DNA from: Emydura subglobosa
Taxonomy: Eukaryota; Chordata; Testudines; Chelidae
Length of the DNA: 64,000 nt
Direction of reading: 5' to 3'
Assembly: GCA_007922225.1 (NCBI GenBank)
Contig: ML679959.1
Location: forward strand, 28,438,540-28,502,539
The notes under the pieces: generated by a model
Databases searched by the model: none
What the model was told of the DNA's origin: nothing
The model's input: only the letters and a program-made list of their open reading frames with translations
Made by a program: the position numbers and the translations under genes
In this document: in pieces, positions 12,075 through 28,084 of the stretch
Layout: every line of letters begins with the position of its first letter
How positions within the stretch are numbered: position 1 is the first letter of the stretch

Positions 12075-12180
12075 GAAGATGTTGCACAAGACAGGCCCCT
12101 ATCCGTGCCTCAGTTTCCCCATAGGAAAAAACTGAGGGAGATGTGTTCCTCCTTTGCAAGTAGGTTGTGAGGCTTACTTC
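12075..12180 (+). repeat. MIR-like SINE fragment
   Basis: GACAGGCCCCTATCCGTGCC and TCAGTTTCCCCATAGGAAAA followed by TAGGTTGTGAGGCTTA match the order of the MIR core. Confidence 0.5.
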
Positions 12181-13414
12181 ACTGTGGCCTGCGATACGCG
12201 TGGGAAGGGCAGTGTTGGTGCCACTTGAAACGAGGAGCCTCGCCTCCAGAATCACTAACTCGTTATATTATTTTTCCTCACATAGGGGCAGCTTTTGAGG
12301 TGATCAGCGCCCTCTTCTCCCGTTAGCTCTCCCAATTTCCACATCTGCTCAGGCTCAGCCCAACCATTGGATGCTCTCAAGTTTGTTGTAAGCGGCTCCT
12401 TTGGCTGCCGTGTTTTGAATGAAGCCAGCGTCTCCATCAGTAGGAAGCTTCTCTCTCAGGACAATGGAACCTGCCTTTATACAGCACTTTCCAGACCCGA
12501 AGCAATGATAAATTGGCAGTAGAGTCAAGGATCTCCCGAGTTTACTGTACAGGATTGGTCTTGCAGCAACACTGCGTGTGGAATTCTTATGGGAAACCCA
12601 CTGTGATTTCTTTTTTCTCCTGACTCAGCCGCTCTAGGATGAGACTCTGAATTCAGACTAGCACAAAAGCATATTGTTCATACGTCTCTGGTGAATGGCA
12701 GATGTTATGAGCACTTACCATCAACACACACATGGTTTTGGTGTCTCATAATTCATAGATCTTATTTTGGGTCGAGAGAGATTTTCCCCGCCACACCATT
12801 CTGATGTCAGAATTGCTTAAATTGGCTTTTCTTAAGCAATTTGTGTTTATGTCCTAGGAATCTGTTGTTACCTTTGGCATTGCTCTTTGGAACTCCTTTG
12901 CACATAGGAAATCAAGCTTCTAGCACAGCGTGTTGCTAACAAACAAACATGCACACAAAAAATCACACCAAACAAACTGAAATCCAGGAACAAATACAAA
13001 ATTGCACGTGTCTGAATTCTCTGTGAACTGTGTTTTGGCATCTAGCAGAATAGAGAGAGACTCAGTTTCCCCTCTGGTGCCATATGTTTTATTCCTGGGG
13101 CAGTATCCCAGCTGCAATGTATCAGTGGAGAACTTGCAGCCAGATGGGATCATGAAACTGCAACTTAAAATTAATCCCAAACTAACTGAGCTTTACTAAA
13201 AAGTGAGTTTCTGGGGGAAGGTTGTAAGTTTGTTTTTAATCGTTATTCTTCTGAATGAAAGGGAGCTGATGACGCAGGATCTTATATTCACTAGCTACCA
13301 GCTTAGATTTGCTTTGTATTCAATAATATTCAGCGTTAACAGTAGGCACTCCTGGTGTTTGGGTGCGACACTTTCTAATTTAGAAGCTTGCTGGGTCGCA
13401 GGGGCTTGACCAGC

Positions 13415-14572
13415 TTGGAAATTGAGACAGACATTGAAGAGGTACTTGAGATTACGAGTTTCCTTGATAAAGATAGTAGTGTTTGATGTAATCTACTTAG
13501 ACGTCTGTAGAGCGTTTGACTTGGTACTGCACACCCATTTGATTAAAATTCTAGGACGATATAAAATTAACACGGCACACATTAACTGGATGAAAAATTG
13601 GCTAACGGATAAGTCTTCCAAATGTAAATGTAAATGGAGAATCTCACTGAGTGGGTGTCTTTCTAATGGGGTCCTGCAGGGATGGGTTCTTGGCCCTGCA
13701 CTATTTAGCATTTTTATCAGTCAACTGGAAGAAGACATCAAATCATCGCTGATAAAGTTTGCAGGCGACTAAAAATATTGGGGCAGGTTACAGACACAGA
13801 GCAATCTGGTGGATTGCTTGGTAAAGTGGGTGCAAACAAACAGTAGGTTTTAATACAGCTAAATGTAAATGTGTACCGGTAGGAACAAAGAATCTAGACC
13901 ATCTTTATAGGACAGGGGACTCTCTCCAGGAAAAAGATTTGGGGGTGGTGGTCGATAATCAGTTGAACATGAGCTATCTGTGTGAAACTGTGGCCAAAGG
14001 GCTAATGGGATCCTTGCATGCATAAACAAACTCTTGGTTGGGGAAGTTATTTTACCTCCGTATTTGGCACTGGTGTGACCGCTGCTGGGATGCTGTGTCC
14101 AGTTCTGGTGTCCACAATTCAAGAAGGATGTTGATAAATTGGAGAAGGTCCAGAGAAGAGCCATGAGAATGATGAAAGGATTAGAAAACCTGCCTTAAAC
14201 TCCAGGAGCTCAGTCTATTTAGCTTAATAAAGAGAAGGCGAAGGGGTGACTTCATCACCAGCTGTAAATTCTTACATGGGAAACAAATATTAAATAATGG
14301 GCTCTTCAATGTAGCGCAGAGGGAGAGCTGGAAAGTTGAAGCTAGACAAATTCAGACTGGAAATCAGGTGTACATTGTTAGGATTGAGGGTAATTAACCA
14401 TTGGGTCCTGGTGGAGTCTCCATCACTGGCAATTCTTAAATCAAGATGGGTTGCTTTTCTAAAAAAATCTGCTTGGGGGATTGTTTGGGGGATGTTCCAT
14501 GGCCTGCGCTGTGCAGGAGACCAGATTAGAGGATCACGGTAGTCCCGCCTGGCCTTGGAATTTATGAATTAA
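13415..14572 (+). mobile_element. CR1 LINE fragment (reverse transcriptase to 3' end)
   Basis: The frame at 13422-13772 covers part of CR1 reverse transcriptase: VIYLDVCRAFDLVLHTHLIK, LSGCLSNGVLQGWVLGPALF, then KFAGD in place of the usual FADD catalytic box. Downstream, in shifting frames, come the ORF2 end (AGAAGAGCCATGAGAATGAT at 14154) and the 3' UTR to about 14572. The damaged catalytic box and frameshifts show an old, dead copy. Confidence 0.92.
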
Positions 14573-17500
14573 AGCAGCGTGTCGGGGATTTTGCTGCATC
14601 AGAGTACTGCTTGGGAGTTCATTACTCAATGGACAGCCCACGCGACTTGTATTGCACAAACAGAGCAGTTCCTTCCAAGAGACCCTTCCTTTACTTAGTC
14701 GAAAATGCTTCATTGGGGAGTTGAAAGGTTTTTCTTTAAACCTTTTGTTTACCCACCTTAAGGAGAAGGGGGCTTGTTGAGAAATCAGACAGGTGTTGGC
14801 TGATGTGAGCTGGCATGTGTACGCATTGTGATACTGAATTACCAGGGGGGGTGCCAAGAGTGTGTAATATAGTATGTCTGCTTGGGCAGGTGGTGAGGGC
14901 AGGGCTGGAGTCACTGGAATGTTTTTTCTTTGCCTTTAAAACATATTATTAGTCAAAGAGCAGAATTTACTGTTGTTTTTAGCAATCTCGGAGTCTGCCT
15001 ATTTGGACATTTAGTGCTTGAACCCCAGGGAAAAGGCTAAGCAAAGCTTATCTTTCTCGCTCTCAGCTGAGAATGGATAGCTGGGCTGTATTCCTAGTGC
15101 ATTTGTTTTAAGTCAGCGTCTGCGCTGTACTTCTAGTAGAAATTCTCTCTGGGGTGTTTGGGATTAGCTCCCTGGGCTGTGTTTTTTGGTTCAGCTCCTT
15201 TTCCCATTAATGGATAATAGTAGTTGTCGTGTTGCAAAAGGACAGAGCCGTGTATTGAGCAAACCTAATTTACAAGTATTCTCTCCCAATCAGTTTCATT
15301 TTCATACTCTAACTGCGTATCAGGGCGTGTTGATTACTTCATCTGAGGGAGCCCGAATACTGACATTGTAAAGTATCTGACCCAATGAGTCCAAACCTGC
15401 CAGAGTTTCCCTTATGTATACCAGCATATTAATTTTGTCTCAAAAAGAGCAGTGCAAGATAGGATGAAGTGTTGACTCTGACTAAATTTTCTGGTTTCTG
15501 GCCATTTTTGAAGAAAAAGATGACAAAATGAAAAGTTTTATTGGGTTTTCTAGTCCCTCTCTGAGCCCGGGCTGGATTTTTTCATAACTGGGAATTTTAC
15601 TGGTCCATTTCCATTGGGAGATTATTCCCCTAGAAAATACAGCTCATTGGAACAAAAAATTTTGAGTCTAAATATTTCCTTTCTTGATTTCAGAACCTAT
15701 TACTCAGTTAACCCTCTTTTTGTCCCCCCAAAATAATTCCTCTCACTCATGTTTGCACCCTTTTAATATTTGTAGACCTACGTTCTCTTCGTGTTCACTT
15801 AGGCAAGCGTGGCATATTTAGTTCTTTCCTCATAACGTCTCACCACATTGTCCATCTCTATACCCGGAGTTGAGAAAACAGCTAATGATGCAGCCTCAGT
15901 GATATTTCACCTTTATATTGCAGCACGGTGGGATGCTGCTGCATTGGTGCGTAGCTACTTCAAAACAGGTTGACCGTTGCTTGAGTCAGTTCCTGCCATA
16001 CCTTATGCCTCATGTACCAGGGATGTCACTGGACAGCCAAGCAGTTTGACTGGCTCTTATGCCCATCTGAAGAAGAATCTGCCTGAGAGGTTGTAAAACT
16101 CTCATTTACACAGGAACCTGGAATTTCTCCTTCATTGCTGCTCCTGGTTTCAGTATTGCCAGCCCCATGCATTCAAAAACCATGAATAGACCCCAGAAAA
16201 TCAGGAGATTTTCAAAAATAAAAATGTTGGTATTCTTTTTATTTACCTTTTGGGGTTTTGAGCATTTAGGTTGCACGTGTTTTCCAGCCTACAACCAGGA
16301 GAGCTAGAAATTTGTATTTCATCTATGCCGAAAGCGGAGATTCTCATGACTCTAGAAAAGAACATCAAACGTCGCAAGACCTACCATAAAATGATGGCAG
16401 CAGTTTGTTAGTCATTTTATCCATTCTTCTCTTTCCCCTGCTAGGGGAAGGGCTATTATTTTTCTAAACCCGTCATATTGTTACTGAGCAAAAGTTGTTG
16501 GTGTCTAATGCTTGTTGGGGGCCAGTGGGAAGAAAGGAGTTTCTTGGTCCAGTTCCTGGTGGAAGAGTGTCACAAAAACAATCAACCAACCTTAACAGGC
16601 AGCAGGGAGGGCAATCTGAGCAAGGGGAGTGAAGACTACTTGGGCCCGGAGACAGTGTCAATCTCTTGCGTCTAGATGCAGCGATTTTTGGGATAGGTTG
16701 AAGTGCAAAGCCCTTGTCTCTCTATCGTCCCAAATATACACATCCTCTGTGGATGCACAGAAGGCTTCTGTCTCTGGGGTTTTCACTAACCTCTGTTGAA
16801 ACACCTCAACACTAACCTCGGTTGAAAATATATTTAATATCTCTCTAGTCCATAGACACAGATAATATCATCGGCCTGATTAGAAGTCACGGTGAATGAG
16901 CTGTTTCCATCTATTGCGCCAATAGGTAGTTAGGACTCCAATTACAAATTGTCACAAAGGGTTTGTCAGGAACAAAAACCAAAGCCCTTTATTTAATATC
17001 TGATAAGCAGGTACTTTATGGGCAAGTTTACACTCAGCTTACATGACGGCAGCCTCTCGGTGACTGTAGCCTGAAGGGCTGCTTTGCCTGAAATGGCTTT
17101 GAATACTGTGGTTTGCTGGGATTCCCAATGTCCTATCCCCTGTGCAGCCCTGATAAGACTTGAACCCCTGTCCCAGTCAGGGAGGATTAAGGCTGTTAGC
17201 TTTCCTGTCCTCTTGTCTTCAGTGCTCACTTGCCTTTCTGCTGTGAATATTGCCCCTAGCCCCTCTTTGCAGTGTACTGGGGATGCCTTGAACAAAGACC
17301 AGATTAATAGAATATACACTGGAAGCTGCATGCGGGTGTATATAATGTCATACCTGGCCCGATCCTATGATGTGCTGAACTCCAGCCTGTATCTGTCAGA
17401 GGCGAGTACTCAGGGCCTTGTGAAAACCCAGAATCTTAAGTCTCGCTGCTTAAATGGCGGACCATTCCTCTCCCAGGAGGAATGAATTTTTTCCAAGTTT

Positions 17501-18074
17501 CTCACACTTGTTCCATTAAATGAAATCTAAAACTCCCAGTCCACACCATTTGTGGTCATGAAAGATGCTGTGCATTGTAGTACAGGTTAGGGTGTTAATT
17601 CCAGTGACCTGGTCAAGTTTCATTTGGGAAAGTTAGGTTCTGTTTGCTTAATAGTTTCCCCTGCAGTTTCATTTGGGTGCAGTTATTCATTTTTGCCCTA
17701 AATCATTGCATCAAATACCTGCTGAATTTCTCTCTGGTATGGTCTGCATTCTTAGTCCAAAGTGATCCCTGTGTGCAAATACACACTGGGATTATCTGGG
17801 GATGAAAAGTGCTGTATAGCCCTAAGCTCTTACCTTTATTCAAGTCCTGTAGCAAGCGTCAAGATTTCACTCTTGAAAAGAACAGTAGTAACTCAACGAA
17901 CCTAACTTGAAATGTTACCCATTACACCTAGTTTACATCTACCCCAGATCAATTGAAGTTTGTCTTCCTCCTCCTTGTTTAACTCTCCAAACACCTGTAG
18001 ACATCCAGCATGTTCTCCCCAGCAACACGTTTTGTGCTTTTTATTGAACCAAGCTGGGCTGTACATATTTTCAG

Positions 18075-18160
18075 AGCTGCCTAAGGGATTTGGATGCTTG
18101 GTTTCTGTCAATGGGAATGGGATACACAAATCCATTAGATGGCTTTGCAAACCTTCGGCT
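18075..18160. repeat. short interspersed repeat, copy 1 of 3
   Basis: GCCTAAGGGATTTGGATGCT followed by a short symmetrical stretch resembles sequence at 35128-35195 (GCCTAAGGGATTTGGACATC) and 57767-57825 (GCCTCAGGGATTTAGGCACC). The family is not identified. Confidence 0.5.
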
Positions 18161-18596
18161 TAGTGACTTTGTTGGAGTCTGTAAGTCCTGAGCTGCAGCA
18201 CAGTCACCAAAGTAATGTATCGAATAAAATGCGGTGGCTGAACGTCCCACCATTTTAAGAATGGATGGATCTTTTTTTTAAGTGTTTCCTTTCTTGAGGA
18301 CATTGTAGCATTCAGATGGCAATAACTGAATTGGGCAAGGAATTACTTTTTAATAAAAAAAATATGAAACTACAGGTTAAAAGGAAGCCTTTGATAAGTC
18401 ACAGTCTAGAGTCGTGTTTCGCAACCTGTCTTTTTTTTTTTTTTTTAATTGTTTGGCACGTTCCCCATTTCCGCAGGCTGGGTAAATCCTTTGTGTGTTT
18501 AATGCCTAGCCTGCAGGCACATAAAACAGGTTGCATAACTTAGTCTTCACATTTTAGAAAAATTGGAAATTTAGAACATTGGCAGCCCCTCAGCTG

Positions 18597-18613
18597 CAGT
18601 GGTGTCAAACTCA
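18597..18613 (+). repeat. solo hAT terminal repeat
   Basis: CAGTGGTGTCAAACTCA differs at one of 17 bases from the left end of the hAT element at 4382. No matching right end is seen nearby, so it is a truncated relic. Confidence 0.45.
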
Positions 18614-19029
18614 CGGGCAGCAGGATGACCTTGAATTACTCATTCCTCCCCCCGCCCCCCAATTCTTCTGACTCTGGTTTTCTTGCATGTTGCCTTCAGT
18701 AACCTTTGAAACACTCATAATCCCGAATATCAATAGCTAATCCTTTTGCTGCCACATGACCAGTCACCCACCCGTACGTATGCCAGGCTCTCCTGTACCG
18801 GCAGGATGTGATGGCCAGCTGGCTTTGGAAACCTGTACGTACCTGTTGGCTCCTTGTTTGAACAGTTGGGAGCAGGTAGATGAGCTATTGCTATTACTGA
18901 CATTTGAAAGAAAACAAGCACTTTGGGGCTTTTGCTCGCATTCCATTATAAGAAATTAATAGAGGTCGGGGGGAGAATGCCAGCAATTTCTGTGTTTAAA
19001 GTGGTTAGCCTTACAGAGGCAGGTCTGTG

Positions 19030-19140
19030 CTTCCTAGATTCCACGGCCAGAACAGACCATTGTGGTCACGTAGTCTGACCTCCTGCGTAACACAGACGGG
19101 AGATCTTCCCTGAAATCATTCCTGTTTGAGCTAGAGCATA
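19030..19140 (-). repeat. CR1-type 3' end relic
   Basis: GAACAGACCATTGTGGTCAC, GTAGTCTGACCTCCTGCGTA and ACACAGACGGGAGATCTTCC correspond to the repeat at 8225. Confidence 0.55.
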
Positions 19141-19639
19141 CCTTTAAATAGATCAATAATAATACTACTAATAAAACCAGCTCTAAACGTCTCTGTGCAT
19201 CTTCGAGAGAAAAAGCTTTCGTTGCTGAGCTGTGAGCCGCTGCTTTTCTTTACATGTGGATTCAAATTGCCGGGGAGGGAGGAGGGACAGGAAAGGGAAC
19301 CGTGGGGTGGAGGGGTGTTGTGTGGAAGTCTTTCCTGTAGCAGAGCAGATGACACAATCTTCAGGGAGAGAACCTGGAGAAAAGGGTTTAGGCTCTGATC
19401 GAACTAAGCATTTAAGAGCTTGCTTATGTCCATTGCTATTACCTGGGTGCATACGTGCTTTGCTGAAGCCTATATGTGTTTCTGTGCTCTATTACACTGG
19501 GGCCTTCATGGGGCAGGTACTCAGATGGAAGGGAGATTGTAGTACATTTTATTTGTAACTAAAGTAGCTGGAGCATGTGGTGCATCTTACTTTCAGGAGT
19601 GGAAGTTGTACTCTACTGATGAAGGCCCATGTCTTAGAC

Positions 19640-19805
19640 TCTCTGCCCTGTCCCAGGCTCTGCTGCTCTCTCTCTTGGGGCTAGTCACTTCAGTTCTCTA
19701 GGCCTTATCTTCCGACGTGTGAAAAGGCACAATGCTGCTCTGCTGCAACGTGTAGCGAGCACTTCTGAGATCCGCGGAGCGAGGCGCTAGGCAGGGTCAC
19801 CGTTA
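19640..19805 (+). repeat. MIR-like SINE relic
   Basis: CAGGCTCTGCTGCTCTCTCT, GGGGCTAGTCACTTCAGTTC, TCTAGGCCTTATCTTCCGAC and later GCGAGCACTTCTGAGATCC follow the MIR order, heavily mutated. Confidence 0.45.
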
Positions 19806-20515
19806 GCACGCCACTGAGATAAGTGCATGTCGTGTAAATAACATCAACTCAATACCGTGGGATGGGCCCCACTCGCCCAGGTCAGACTGGCGTCTCGTTT
19901 CCAAATCCCCACCCAGTAGTAGGTGTGTTTGGATCCACAATTTCATTTCAGACCACTGGGAAGATAGGCGGCCGCTCGCAAAATGTTATGAAATTGGAAA
20001 TGTGCATGCTGGCCTGGATTTCCCAGGGCTCAAGGCTGCTCAGATGTGGGGCATTTAGAACTGGACCATTGCTTGCATCAGGAGTGGGAGGTGAAGGACT
20101 CAGCTGCGGTGCTGAAGGTGCTGGGCTCCAGGCTTGTTTGAGCAGTTTCTGAAAGGCCATCCCCAGTTCCCCTAGCTGCAGGATGGGTAATTGACCCCTT
20201 GCGTGAGGGCAGTCAAAGGCAGTCGGACGTGACAGTGGCACCATCGCTCCCTTATGTACTATTGGCTGTGAAACAGACGCGTCTGAACCGCGTCAGCCGT
20301 TGCTCCGGGGAGCATTGACTTGACGCTTCTTTTGTCTGAAACGCGTAGAGAGTAAATAAAAAGAGTGGATCTGCTGCTCATGCAGAGTAGCGACCGGAAT
20401 AGCCCCTTGTACACATGGCTGGAGAGCGCAGGTAATTCTGCATCCTTGGCTCTTGCCCCTGCTCCCCCAGCTGCGAACACAGACTGATGTTCCTCTTGTC
20501 CCCCGTCCTGTCTAG

Positions 20516-20806
<291 letters not shown>

Positions 20807-21429
20807 TGATGGGAGTCTAGGCCCAATGTTAGAGGGGAGATTTGCTGAGTAAGAAACCCGTGACAGCCTGACAACCCCCCCTCCTTTCTGTGTAGCTTCT
20901 GCCTTTCCATCCCCACCTCAGTTCAAGACCCTCAGTAGTACACTGTAGCAATGCAGCCCTGGGAAGGTAGGGCTAAAATAAACTACTGCCCGTGCTGGAT
21001 CAGCATTGGATCCTGCGCCAGACTGGCTCAGAGAGCCTCCTCCCCAAACCTCCTCTCCCCAAACGTGCTCCCTTTACAAGAGGCAGCTGCTCTGCTCAGG
21101 AATGATCTTCCATGCTACTGGGAAAGGGAGCCGGTAACAGGATGCTAGGTCATCTTGAGTCTTCAATCTGTGTCTCAAAAATACAGAGATCTTTGTCTTT
21201 AGGAGGATAACACCAAGCACCAACCTCGAGCTGCAGACGGTCCTCCTATACATTTAGCGATATCTGATCAGAATTGATTTATCAATAATCTATTGTTTCT
21301 TAATTTATTACTTTTTCCTGCTGTTGTTAGTTTGCCAGCAGTTGTTTTAAAGATGTCCCGGGTTTTTAACTTTTCCACGCTTCACACCTTTGTTGACTCT
21401 TACCCAAGTTCATGTGGGTTCAGAAAGCA

Positions 21430-21545
21430 TCTGGTTTGGGGCCGGATGTGTTATTTATCTAGCACCCTAGCTGTGCATGACAATGGGTAGGTCCTGTCCT
21501 GAGGCCGTTACAGTCTAAACGGCTAGACAAGGCAGCACAACAAGC
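21430..21545 (-). repeat. MIR-like SINE 3' portion
   Basis: GTTATTTATCTAGCACCCTA, GCTGTGCATGACAATGGGTA and GGTCCTGTCCTGAGGCCGTT align in order with the copy at 6127. Located in intron 5. Confidence 0.5.
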
Positions 21546-21862
21546 AAGGAGGCCAGTTCTTTGGCCAGGGAAGAAGCGAGATAAGTGTGCTGCCCCATGG
21601 GAGACCATAACTCCCAAAGACTGCCGCTTATCTAGCTGTCAGGGTCAGGAGTGGCAGGAGGCAGCTGTGTTATGTAGGGTATTGATTGGAAAGTGCGTAA
21701 AAGAAGTGGGGTATGAAAGGATTCAGGTTGCTTTGTGCAGAGGCTTTTCAAGGCCTGGCATAGGATGAAAATCTTTGTGGAGTTGCTTTCTGGAATTAGG
21801 CCCAGGTGTGTTATCATGGAGCTCTCTAAGGCATGGCAACTCTTCCCCTCGAGAGACAGAGA

Positions 21863-22036
21863 AGAGTGGTCCAGTGGTTAGCAGGCGATTCAAGTCGCTG
21901 CTCCACTCCATGCTCCCTGCATGACCTTGGGCAAGTCTGTTTGTCTCCGTTCCCCATCCGTACAATCACTTCCCTGCTTCCATGAGGTGTGGTGAGAATA
22001 ATAGTCACATCAGAGGTTGTGAGGCACTGAGATCCG
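21863..22036 (+). repeat. MIR-like SINE
   Basis: A tRNA-like head (GAGTGGTCCAGTGGTTAGCA) is followed by the core (GCATGACCTTGGGCAAGTCT, GTTCCCCATCCGTACAATCA) and the tail (TGAGAATAATAGTCACATCA, GTTGTGAGGCACTGAGATCC). This is the clearest MIR-type copy in the window. Confidence 0.75.
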
Positions 22037-22170
22037 TGGCAATGGGGGGCCAGCTGAGTGAGGAAGATAGCGTTTCCGAGGCAGCGGCCTCGCTTCCTCC
22101 CCTTGTGAAAAATCACACTCCTTCCTTCGCAAGAAAACTCTTTCCTTCTGCCTCCTCCCTCTGTCTGCAG

Positions 22171-22286
22171 GGCAGATAGCCCCTCCCAGCCACTTGATCC
22201 GGGTGGAAGGAAACAGCCATGCCCAATACGTTGAAGACCCCATCACGGGAAGGCAGAGTGTGCTCGTACCGTATGAACCACCACAG
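22171..22286 (+). CDS. TP63: TP63 coding exon 6 (DNA-binding domain)
   Basis: This 116-bp exon continues the DNA-binding domain. It completes the Gly codon split from the previous exon and ends in phase 0 after CAG, followed by GTAGGT. The acceptor is a long pyrimidine tract ending CTGCAG. The translation contains SHLIRVEGN, shared across the p53 family, whose Arg matches p53 R196 and p63 R227. It then has the p63-type [15 protein letters not shown]; p73 has LSQYVDDPVTGRQSV. It ends YEPPQ, the start of the VGTEFTT strand encoded by the next exon. No frameshift or unusual residue is visible. The exon lies 1.5 kb downstream of exon 5 and only 367 bp upstream of exon 7. Confidence 0.98.
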
Positions 22287-22500
22287 GTAGGTGTGAGATC
22301 TGTTTCCCCTCCGGTGTTCTCACCTGCCGTCTCTAATGAAGCCTGCCCCTCATGGAACCAAGGGGAATTCTTAAAAGCTCTTTGCTTTAGTTAAAGGGGA
22401 ATCTTAACTCTCTTCAGCCCATTCATTTCATCCTCCTCCTACTCAGAGGTGGGTTTGAAGCAGAAACCCCCTGCGGGGTCTGAACTTTCCCAGGCCCTGA

Positions 22501-22764
<264 letters not shown>

Positions 22765-22963
22765 TGAGTAGCACGTGATATATCCGTAGCACTAGTGTGG
22801 GGTGCTGGGGGGGGAGCATTGTCCCGTGTTTGCCAGATGACATTGCTTCCCAGTTCCCATCCTGTTCAGGGTTTTGGGTTTTTTTTTGTAGCATTCCTAA
22901 AAATGGGGAGGGTGAGCAGAATTATTTTTGCCCATACCCTTACAACTCAGGGTGATCCAGTGA

Positions 22964-25428
<2,465 letters not shown>

Positions 25429-26269
25429 TGAGTATGCCAACAAATGGTTGGTTGGCGAGAGAGGAAGAGAGAGGGACAAAAGATTGCGAAAGGTTGTCCC
25501 CATACACTCAGCCATTGATGGGATGGTTAAGAAATGCCCAAGTACCCTTCCCCGGCAAAATCCTGCCTAATAGCAAGGCGTGGAGCAGAGGGTGACTTTT
25601 TGCTCCGATCCAGCAGGATCCTAGAGATGGACTCAAAGCAAATCCCAGAGTCCAAAATTTTAGAGGAGCTGAGACCTTAGATCCCAACTCCGCAGCTTTC
25701 TCCTAGCTCTGTAGCAGAGCAGCCCAACCCTCCCTCCCACTTGGTCCAGTCTCTTGTTCTCATAGACGGTTCTTCGAGATGCACGAAGAGGAACTGAATG
25801 CTTGCTTCTTAACTGGAATGCACGGGCTGCCAATCAGTTGTCTTAAAGTACGTTGTCTGGTGGCTTCCATTAACCTGCCTGCAGACAGAAAAGTACTGAG
25901 CTAAGCGATGCATGGTGTGCCTCTTCCACATACGTACTCTGGTGGCAAAGGGAAAATACTCGGCGGCAGCAACTCACCCACCCTCGGACTCTGACTGTGA
26001 GCTCTCTTCCAAGAGCGTAAAGAGCCGGGGCTGTAAAAAAAACGGTTAGACCGGGCAGTTGTGCCTTCGGTAAATTACATCGTTGATGGACGGGTGCTGT
26101 GCCTTAGTGAGACACTAAAACCCTAAGTTAAACAATTGCAGAACTAAAAGAGAGAGAGAGGCAGAAGAGCTGTGACCGTGGGGTGTTTGAAGCATTATTT
26201 AGCACGTGCGTCGGGCCCCTCGTTTAAGGCTGTCAAAGCATTTACAATCGTTCATTTTGCCTTCTCGAA

Positions 26270-26420
26270 CTTAGGGGAGAGAAGCTGCCATTCTCCGCAC
26301 TTTGCACTGGGGCAAATGTCGCCGCAGAGAGGACTGTGGCTTGCCCACAGTTACACTGAGTCCATGAGACAGCCGAGGATAGACAGACCCCCGGTCTCAT
26401 GCACTGCCCACTCGCACTAC
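26270..26420 (-). repeat. MIR-like SINE relic
   Basis: GACTGTGGCTTGCCCACAGT, TACACTGAGTCCATGAGACA and CCCCCGGTCTCATGCACTGC read as a diverged reverse MIR core and head. Confidence 0.4.
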
Positions 26421-28037
26421 CTGCTCTCAGCACTAAAGCAGTCAGCAGAAAGGAGCAGCGTGTGTTGTGTGGACCCACCCAGACAGTGGCCTTTTTTCCG
26501 GCTGGTATGCGTGCACGTGGAGGCGATGGGTGTCACTTTGCACTGTGGGTAAAGCCAGCACGGGACCAGGAAACCACAAGTTCCACTCAAGCCCATTGGG
26601 CACCTCGGCCTTGTCTTGGGGCTTATGTGGCACTAGGCCTTGCGCCAGCTCTGCACAGTGGCAGATTTCACCCCACGCGTCCTGAGGATGCGCGCTGAGT
26701 GCCCGCTTTAGTCCAGTAGAGACATTAGCCAGCTCTTGTGTGTTGAAATGGATGGAGTGTCCAGGGACATTTGGCCGGCTTTCCTATCTACTTGGTCAGA
26801 TCCCCGTTTCTTTTCTGCGGTCTGCACTGTGTGTGTTTGCCTACGCTATAAATGCTAGCTAGAGAGGCAGTCGGCCTGCACCACGCTATACCTTCGTGGC
26901 TTTAATGATGCCCCTGAAGTACAGCCATTTCTGTCTGAAAAATGGTTTTGTAAGCAGAAGTGGATTGAAGTAAATGGCCCCCTTCCTCTCAGTGCTGACA
27001 GAGTCGCTTTGCCATTTTGCTTTTTTCTGTATCCGTGGGATGGGTTCCTGGCAGGGAAAGTTGGTATTTTTACCTTTTAAAACTGTGCATGTGTGAGAGT
27101 CCATCCACTTCATGTAATGAAACTTCTTTCAGCACGTCTCCTGGCACTGCTCCAGTTACGTATTCATTTCTCAGCTGCCACGTGTGCCCAGATATTGTGG
27201 CGACAGATTAGGAGCTATTAAGAATGGAGGAGGAAAAGTGACCCTTCGGCGTTTGCACATACCTAACGCAGTGATAGCTGAGAGATCTCCTCCAAGGTGC
27301 CCAATAGTCCGTGCCGAAAAGTGCATTAACAATATCAACCTCCTAGGTTTGGTTGGTTTTCAGATTGGATTGCTTTGACAAACCAGCCGTTCACCTAGTC
27401 AGCTGGATTCATTCCAGCACCAACAATCAAGAACCAGAGACCTCTAGGGATAAAGACCCTACGGGCTGATGGCTGTTACCCCCCTTCCAGAGCCGCAGTA
27501 AAAGAGTTTCCAAGGTGTCGACATAGAGGTAATGAAGAGAGGAAATTCTGGAAACACTGACTCAGTGACAAAGTCTTTTCTAGGCAGTAAAGTCAAAAGA
27601 AGCAAATTCTGCTCATCTGGTGGGAGAGGCTTAGTCACTGCTTCCTTATCAGGACAACCGAGATCAGATAAACTGTGACTCATTTGTCAGGCAGTTTTTA
27701 ATTAAAAGGAAAATATTTCTGTGTATAGGGCTACCCTTTCCAAAACGTGTGCAGGAGTTGCATGCGCATAAGATGCCCATTACAAGATCAGAAGCTTCAA
27801 GTTTTACCTGCAGTCCCCTATTTGGATTGTGCGTCGGGTCCCATTGGGGCTTTGTGCAGCCCCAGGTGTCCGCCTGCATCGATCTGATTCCAGGATTGGG
27901 ACCTTGATATGCTGCCTGTAGCTCTACGTTCACCAGAAGTAGCTGTCTGCACATGTATGTGTTTTATAATCTAGTTTTAAACGGAGAGAAACTGATTTCT
28001 TTCCATTTCCCTTTTAGAACCATAGTTAAGAGCCAAA

Positions 28038-28084
28038 TTCACCCCCCCCCACACCCCACCACCACCACCACCCACACACACACA
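28038..28084 (+). repeat. simple repeat (CCA)n/(CA)n
   Basis: A C-tract passes into CCACCACCACC and then CACACACACAC. It is low-complexity sequence in intron 10. Confidence 0.9.

Larger units (their letters stand above)
1..20515 (+). other. TP63: TP63 intron 4, 3' part
   Basis: No coding exon is visible upstream of exon 5; the preceding exon (ending TWT in p63) was looked for and is not present. The intron holds CR1, MIR, hAT and Harbinger-like copies listed separately. Unexplained stretches with no recognisable gene are 1-820, 910-1880, 3260-4380, 4830-6380 (except a SINE relic), 7430-8220, 8400-10080, 11120-12070, 12190-13410, 14575-18590 and 19140-20515. The deltaN promoter lies upstream of exon 4 in mammals and so is probably outside the window. 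Confidence 0.85.

Noticed and set aside
11900..12255. overlapping frames in the CpG-rich intron block as TP63 exon 4
   Set aside because: None contains the expected residues ending TWT before YSTEL, and no suitable splice sites flank them.
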